In this document: positions 15,381 through 19,372 of the stretch, piece by piece | Layout: each line of letters starts with the position of its first letter | Position numbering within the stretch: position 1 is the stretch's first letter | Assembly: GCA_035651715.1 (NCBI GenBank) | Contig: DASRFD010000039.1 | Coordinates: forward strand, 1-19,372 | DNA length: 19,372 nt | Source: Nevskia sp035651715 | Lineage (GTDB): Bacteria > Pseudomonadota > Gammaproteobacteria > Nevskiales > Nevskiaceae | Reading direction: 5' to 3' | Position numbers and translations under genes: made by a program | The notes under the pieces: model-generated | The model's input: the letters and a program-made list of their open reading frames with translations, nothing else | Database searches by the model: none | Told to the model about the DNA's origin: nothing

Positions 15381-16844
15381 ATGAAGAAGGCGCGCAGCAA
15401 GGGCAAGGAGCAGCAGGGGACGGGCGGGGGCGGCCAAGCCGTCCGCGGGATCGCGCCGGCGCCGGACCACCCGGACCGGCCCTTCCTGCTGCCGCTGGAG
15501 GACCGCCTTGCCGCCGGCAAGGCCCTGCGCGAGCGCTGCCCGCGCAAGGCGCACGGCCAGTGGAAGGCGCCGGCGCGCCGCGCCGACCCGATCGGGCTGC
15601 TGCTGGCTTCGGACCAGGGCCGGGTGCCGCACCTGGTGCCGATCCGCTACGGCCGCATGATGGTTTCGCCGTTCACCTTCTACCGCGGCGCCGCGGCGGT
15701 GATGGCGCACGACCTCGCCGGTACCCCGGCGACGGGCCTCAAGCTGCAGGCCTGCGGCGACTGCCACCTGCTCAACTTCGGCGGCTTCGCCACGCCGGAG
15801 CGCAAGGTGGTGTTCGACATCAACGATTTCGACGAGACCGCGCTGGCGCACTGGGAATGGGACGTGAAGCGCCTCGCCGCGAGCTTCGTGCTCGCCGGCC
15901 GCGCCAACGGCTTCGACGACGACCAGAGCAACGAAGCCGCCTGGTACGCCTGCCAGACCTACCGCCGGCGCATGGCCGGCTACGCGCGCCAGTCGGTCCT
16001 GGAAGCCTGGTATTCGGCGCTGGACCTGCAGGAGCTGATCGACAGCGGCGACGACGAGACCTTCAAGCAGTTCAGCCGCGAGAGCCTGGCGCAGGCCGAT
16101 TCGCTCAGCGCCCATGCCCACGACCTGGCCAAGCTCGCCTACGCGCAGGGCCGGACGCCGCGCATCATCGACAACCCGCCCCTGGTCTATCACGAGGACG
16201 ACCTCCAGAAGCACCAGGCCTACCACCGGGCGGTGGAGGAGGCCTTCGGCCGCTACCGCCATTCGCTGCTGCCGGCGCGGCGCCTGCTGCTGGACCGGTA
16301 CCGCATCGCCGACGTGGCGGTGAAGGTGGTGGGCATCGGCAGCGTCGGCACCGATTGCGGCATCGTGCTGCTGATGTCCGGCAACGGTGATTCGCTGTTC
16401 CTGCAGTACAAGGAAGCGCGCGCCTCGGTGCTGGAGCCGTACTGCGGCCCCAGCCCCTACGGCAACCACGGCCAGCGCGTCGTCGCCGGCCAGCAGATCA
16501 TGCAGAGCGCCAGCGACCTGTTCCTCGGCTGGACCGAGGGCGAGAACCGCCGCCAGTTCTACATCCGCCAGCTGCGCGACGTGAAGGTCAAGCCGGTGGT
16601 CGAAGCGATGAAGCCGGGCAACCTGCGCCACTATGCGCGCAGCTGCGGCTGGGCGCTGGCCCGCGCCCACGCCCGCTCCGCCGATGCCGTGACCCTCACC
16701 GGCTACATGGGCAAGGGCGAGGCGTTCGAGGATGCGCTGACCGCCTTCGCCTGCGCCTATGCCGACCAGACCGAGCGCGACCACGCCCTGCTGCGCAAAG
16801 CGATCCGCAGCGGCCGGGTGCAGGCGCTGAAGCAAGACGGCTGA
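15381..16844 (+). CDS. DUF2252 family protein
   Basis: A 487-residue cytosolic protein of the widespread but uncharacterised DUF2252 family. Conserved family motifs are visible: TFYRGAAAVMAHDLA (99-113), GDCHLLNFGGFATPE (126-140), FDINDFDET (145-153) and WEWDVKRLAASF (158-169). Further on come SVGTDCGIVLL, LQYKEARASVLEPY and GQRVVAGQQIMQS. The Asp/His-rich motifs and the later lysine-containing LQYKEA strand suggest a phosphotransferase-like fold; that is inference, and no activity is assigned. The N-terminal 25 residues are Lys/Gly rich and probably disordered. ATG 15381 has GGGAG at good spacing. It is transcribed away from the deacetylase/acetyltransferase operon and shares its short divergent gap. 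Confidence 0.93.
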   Translation: MKKARSKGKEQQGTGGGGQAVRGIAPAPDHPDRPFLLPLEDRLAAGKALRERCPRKAHGQWKAPARRADPIGLLLASDQGRVPHLVPIRYGRMMVSPFTFYRGAAAVMAHDLAGTPATGLKLQACGDCHLLNFGGFATPERKVVFDINDFDETALAHWEWDVKRLAASFVLAGRANGFDDDQSNEAAWYACQTYRRRMAGYARQSVLEAWYSALDLQELIDSGDDETFKQFSRESLAQADSLSAHAHDLAKLAYAQGRTPRIIDNPPLVYHEDDLQKHQAYHRAVEEAFGRYRHSLLPARRLLLDRYRIADVAVKVVGIGSVGTDCGIVLLMSGNGDSLFLQYKEARASVLEPYCGPSPYGNHGQRVVAGQQIMQSASDLFLGWTEGENRRQFYIRQLRDVKVKPVVEAMKPGNLRHYARSCGWALARAHARSADAVTLTGYMGKGEAFEDALTAFACAYADQTERDHALLRKAIRSGRVQALKQDG

Positions 16845-16896
16845 GCCTCGCGCCACGGAACGGCGCAGGAGCCGCGGTGGTCTGATACGGATGGGC

Positions 16897-16910
16897 GCGG
16901 CGTGCGCCGC
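16897..16910. terminator. Small GC hairpin GCGGCG-TG-CGCCGC
   Basis: A 6-bp perfect stem with a 2-base loop, about 53 bp after the DUF2252 stop and before the TonB-like gene, in a 129-bp gap. It may help terminate DUF2252 transcription, but there is no T-run and such stems are common at this GC content. Nothing else is seen in the gap except the GGAGG ribosome site at 16962-16966. Confidence 0.25.
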
Positions 16911-16973
16911 CCTTCAGCGCCCGTTCAGCCGCCGCCGCGCAGTGTGGCTGGCAGATCACACGGAGGCAGACCG

Positions 16974-17606
16974 ATGACCACCGCCGCCAGGAAGGAGCAG
17001 CGCCAGCCGCTGAACCGGGGGATGGCCTTCTCGCTGCTGTTTCACGGCGCGCTGATCGCGTCCCTGGTGTATCTGGTGCATCCGCACGTCGACTTCCTGT
17101 CGCCGCCCAAAGCCATGCCGGTGGTGGATCTGGCGCCGCCGGCACCGCCCGCGCCGCCGCGTCCCCGGACCGCCGCGCCGCCCAAGCCGGTGCCGCAGAC
17201 CGAGGCGCCGCAGCCCGACCAGCTGCAGGCCACCGCGTCGCGGGCCCCGGCCGAGGCGGTGGCGCCGCCCGCCGAGGCGGCACCTTCGCCGCCGCAGGTG
17301 GTCGGCACGGTGGTGCCGCCGAGCTATTTCAGCGCGCTGGAGAGCCTGATCCAGAAATCCCTGCGGTATCCGGCGCGCTCCGTCGCCAACGACGAAGAGG
17401 GCAGCTGCACCGTGCGCGTCAGCTTCGGCCGCGACGGCGCCATCGCCGGCGCCCAGATGGTGACGCCTTCCGGCTTTGCCGCGCTGGACGGGGAGTGCCG
17501 CGAAGTGTTCCGGCGCATCGGCCGCTTCCCGCCGGTGCCGGCCGACACCAGCCCGGATGCGACCGACTTCGCCATCGAACTGCCGATCAGCTTCACCCTG
17601 CAGTGA
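16974..17606 (+). CDS. TonB-family energy-transducer-like protein
   Basis: A 210-residue protein with TonB layout. It has a short cytoplasmic N-terminus, one membrane helix (about 17-35, AFSLLFHGALIASLVYLV), a Pro/Ala-rich periplasmic linker (about 44-115, with PAPPAPPRPRTAAPPKPVP), and a C-terminal TonB domain (about 118-210). That domain includes LRYPARSVANDEEGSCTVRV (130-149), the GRDGAI turn and a closing FAIELPISFTLQ strand. Two cysteines, C145 and C175, in the domain could form a disulfide. TonB proteins pass proton-motive force from ExbB/ExbD to outer-membrane receptors, but no exbB, exbD or receptor gene is in view. ATG 16974 is preceded by GGAGG; an upstream in-frame ATG at 16902 has no such site. 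Convergent with the RND gene. Confidence 0.88.
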   Translation: MTTAARKEQRQPLNRGMAFSLLFHGALIASLVYLVHPHVDFLSPPKAMPVVDLAPPAPPAPPRPRTAAPPKPVPQTEAPQPDQLQATASRAPAEAVAPPAEAAPSPPQVVGTVVPPSYFSALESLIQKSLRYPARSVANDEEGSCTVRVSFGRDGAIAGAQMVTPSGFAALDGECREVFRRIGRFPPVPADTSPDATDFAIELPISFTLQ

Positions 17607-17621
17607 CGCGCTGCGGGGCGC

Positions 17622-19372
17622 TCAGGCGACCGGGCGGCGCGACAGGAAGCGGTAGTAGGCCGGGCACAGCAGCACCGCGCCGAGCATGTTGGCGATGAAC
17701 ATGAACACCAGCAGCTTGCCCATGTCGCGCTGGAACTGCAGCTCCGAGAACAGCCAGGCGGCGACGCCGCCGGCCAGGCACAGGCCGGTGAAGATCACCG
17801 CCTTGCCGGTCTGGTGCAGGGTCTGGAAGTAGGCCTCGCGCAGCCCCAGGCCCTGCTCGCGCACCTTGTGCTGCAGCACGTCGTAGATGTAGATGCCGTA
17901 GTCCACGCCCACGCCCACCGCCAGCGACACCACCGGCAGGGTCGCCACCTTGAGGCCGATGCCGAACACCGCCATCAGCGCGTTGGCGAAGATCGAGACC
18001 ATGAACAGCGGGATGCAGATCGACAGCAGGCCGGCCAGCGAGCGGTAGGACGCCAGCACCAGCAGCACGATCACCGCGTACACCGCCAGCACCGTCACCA
18101 GTTCCTTGGCCTCCACCACTTCGTTGGCGGCCGCCATCACCCCGATGTTGCCGGAGCCGATGGCGAAGTGGGCCGGGCAATTCATGCCGGCCTGCTCCTG
18201 GTACCGTGCCGCCGCCTCGTCGGCGGCCTGCTGCAGGGCCTGGATCCGCGGATCGGCGGCGACCTGCTCGTCGCCGGCGCCGCGGGCCCGCAGCTGGTCG
18301 CCGCGCCGCTCCAGGGCGTCCCGGCGCCGCCCGAGGTCGCGGCGCAGCGCGGTGCGGGCGGCGCAGGCCTGCGCGTTCGCGTCGGAATGCGCGGCATAGA
18401 AGTCGGCCGCGTTCTGCGCGTCGAAGCGCTTGGCCGCGGCGACGACGCGGTCGATGGTCGCGGCGCGGTGGTCGGCGGTGAACACGAACACCGGCATCGC
18501 CGCGCAGTGGAAGTCGAGCAGGCCCGAGGTAGTCTGGATGTCCTGGTTGATCAGCGACAGCACGTTGCCGTTGCGCGGCAGCACGTCGAACTTGGGCTCC
18601 AGATCCATCAGGCCGAGGTAGGCCTGCCGCACCACCGTGGTGATCGCCTTCACCGACTGCACCCCGTCCACGTTCTGCATGCGCCAGGCGAAGCTGTCGA
18701 TCTGGTTGAGCGTGTCGTACTGGGCGCAGCTCTCCGGCGCGGTCTCGGTGATCAGCTTGAGGATGTCGGTGCCGATGGAGAAGTTCGAGGTGATGGCGGC
18801 GAAGTCGCGGTTGTAGCGCGAGTCCGGCCGCAGCTCCGGCACGCCGGTGGTGGCGTCGCCGATGATGCGCTGCTGCTGCACCACCCAGGACCCGCCCAGC
18901 ACCAGCAGCGACAGCAGCACCAGCGCCGCCGCCACCGGTCCGGCGGTGACGAAGGACAGCGCGTGCCACAGCCGGTCGCCGGCGTTGATGCGCGCAAGGC
19001 GCTTGCGGCGGAACGCCGTGACGTTGGCCACGCCCAGGCGCGACAGCCAGATTGGCATCATCACCTTGTTGGTGACGATCACCGCGAACATACCGAGGCA
19101 GGCGTTGATCGACATGTCGCGCACGCTGCCGATCGGCACCAGGTAGATGGTAAGGAAGCCGGCGACGTTGGTCAGCAGGGCGATGCTGCCGGGGATGAAC
19201 AGGCGGCGGAAGGTCTGGCGCGAGGCTTCGAACGCATCCCGGCCCTGCACGACCTCGTCGGCCCAGGTGTTGACGTACTGCACGCCGTGCGAGGTCGAAA
19301 CCGCCAGCACCAGGAACGGCACCATGATGGCGAAGGGGTCGACGCCGTAGCCGAAGGCGTGCAGCAGGCCGA
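17622..19372 (-). CDS. RND/MMPL-type membrane transporter, 5' end outside window
   Basis: 582 residues of the C-terminal part of an RND-superfamily protein; the frame is open to the right edge, so about 200-250 N-terminal residues are probably missing. Visible parts, in order, are membrane helices around SIALLTNVAGFLTIYLVPIG, INACLGMFAVIVTNKVMMPI and VAAALVLLSLLVLGGSWVV, then a periplasmic domain of about 260 residues. The second helix set follows, with ELVTVLAVYAVIVLLVLASY, the SLAVGVGVDYGIYIYDVL segment, AVIFTGLCLAGGVAAW and LLVFMFIANMLGAVLLCPAY. The G-V-D-Y-G-I-Y signature and two-block topology match the COG1033-like RND/MMPL exporters, which move lipids and other hydrophobic compounds. 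The periplasmic domain contains a long charged, Arg/Ala-rich helical stretch (coded at about 18200-18400). Its stop is 15 bp from the TonB-like stop. Substrate unknown. Confidence 0.9.
   Translation of the reverse strand, partial: GLLHAFGYGVDPFAIMVPFLVLAVSTSHGVQYVNTWADEVVQGRDAFEASRQTFRRLFIPGSIALLTNVAGFLTIYLVPIGSVRDMSINACLGMFAVIVTNKVMMPIWLSRLGVANVTAFRRKRLARINAGDRLWHALSFVTAGPVAAALVLLSLLVLGGSWVVQQQRIIGDATTGVPELRPDSRYNRDFAAITSNFSIGTDILKLITETAPESCAQYDTLNQIDSFAWRMQNVDGVQSVKAITTVVRQAYLGLMDLEPKFDVLPRNGNVLSLINQDIQTTSGLLDFHCAAMPVFVFTADHRAATIDRVVAAAKRFDAQNAADFYAAHSDANAQACAARTALRRDLGRRRDALERRGDQLRARGAGDEQVAADPRIQALQQAADEAAARYQEQAGMNCPAHFAIGSGNIGVMAAANEVVEAKELVTVLAVYAVIVLLVLASYRSLAGLLSICIPLFMVSIFANALMAVFGIGLKVATLPVVSLAVGVGVDYGIYIYDVLQHKVREQGLGLREAYFQTLHQTGKAVIFTGLCLAGGVAAWLFSELQFQRDMGKLLVFMFIANMLGAVLLCPAYYRFLSRRPVA

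Overview
This is a very GC-rich, gene-dense bacterial window of about 19 kb. Codons are strongly G/C-biased at the third position. GTG starts and good Shine-Dalgarno sites are common. The gene families fit a proteobacterium: a TonB-family protein, an RND-family membrane protein, a PLD-type cardiolipin synthase, and PimC/PimD-like acyl-CoA dehydrogenases. A high-GC gamma- or betaproteobacterium is my best guess, made from family content and base composition only. I saw no tRNA, rRNA, insertion sequence, phage gene or CRISPR array. No gap between genes exceeds about 200 bases.

Region 1 (1-7437) is an acyl-CoA degradation cluster. A FadB/FadJ-type bifunctional enoyl-CoA hydratase/3-hydroxyacyl-CoA dehydrogenase runs leftward and is cut by the window edge. 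It is divergent from a tight rightward operon: two crotonase-family proteins, a CaiB/BaiF CoA-transferase, and a large/small acyl-CoA dehydrogenase pair resembling PimC/PimD. Together they could load CoA onto an acid by transfer, dehydrogenate it, hydrate it and oxidise the 3-hydroxyacyl-CoA. A thiolase and an acyl-CoA ligase are not in view. The 161-bp divergent intergenic region holds a triple 8-bp tandem repeat and two inverted repeats. A 59-residue putative membrane protein follows the operon.

Region 2 (7536-10363) holds a secreted, probably lipid-anchored epoxide-hydrolase-like alpha/beta hydrolase (minus) and, divergent from it, a nitronate monooxygenase/FMN enoyl-reductase-like protein (plus). 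Two small unknown genes (minus) follow, bracketed by GC-rich hairpins.

Region 3 (10540-16844) holds, leftward, an HDAC-superfamily deacetylase translationally coupled (4-bp overlap) to a Pat-like GNAT acetyltransferase with a degenerate NDP-forming acyl-CoA synthetase module, then a cardiolipin synthase. This writer/eraser pair recalls the acuA/acuC logic of controlling acyl-CoA synthetases by lysine acylation. A DUF2252 gene is divergent from the deacetylase.

Region 4 (16974-19372) has an orphan TonB-like protein convergent with a 5'-truncated RND/MMPL-type transporter, 15 bp apart.

The observations I rate highest are the coupled deacetylase/acetyltransferase pair, the heteromeric-type dehydrogenase pair with an atypical catalytic position, the crotonases lacking one or both usual catalytic glutamates, and the repeat-rich divergent control region.
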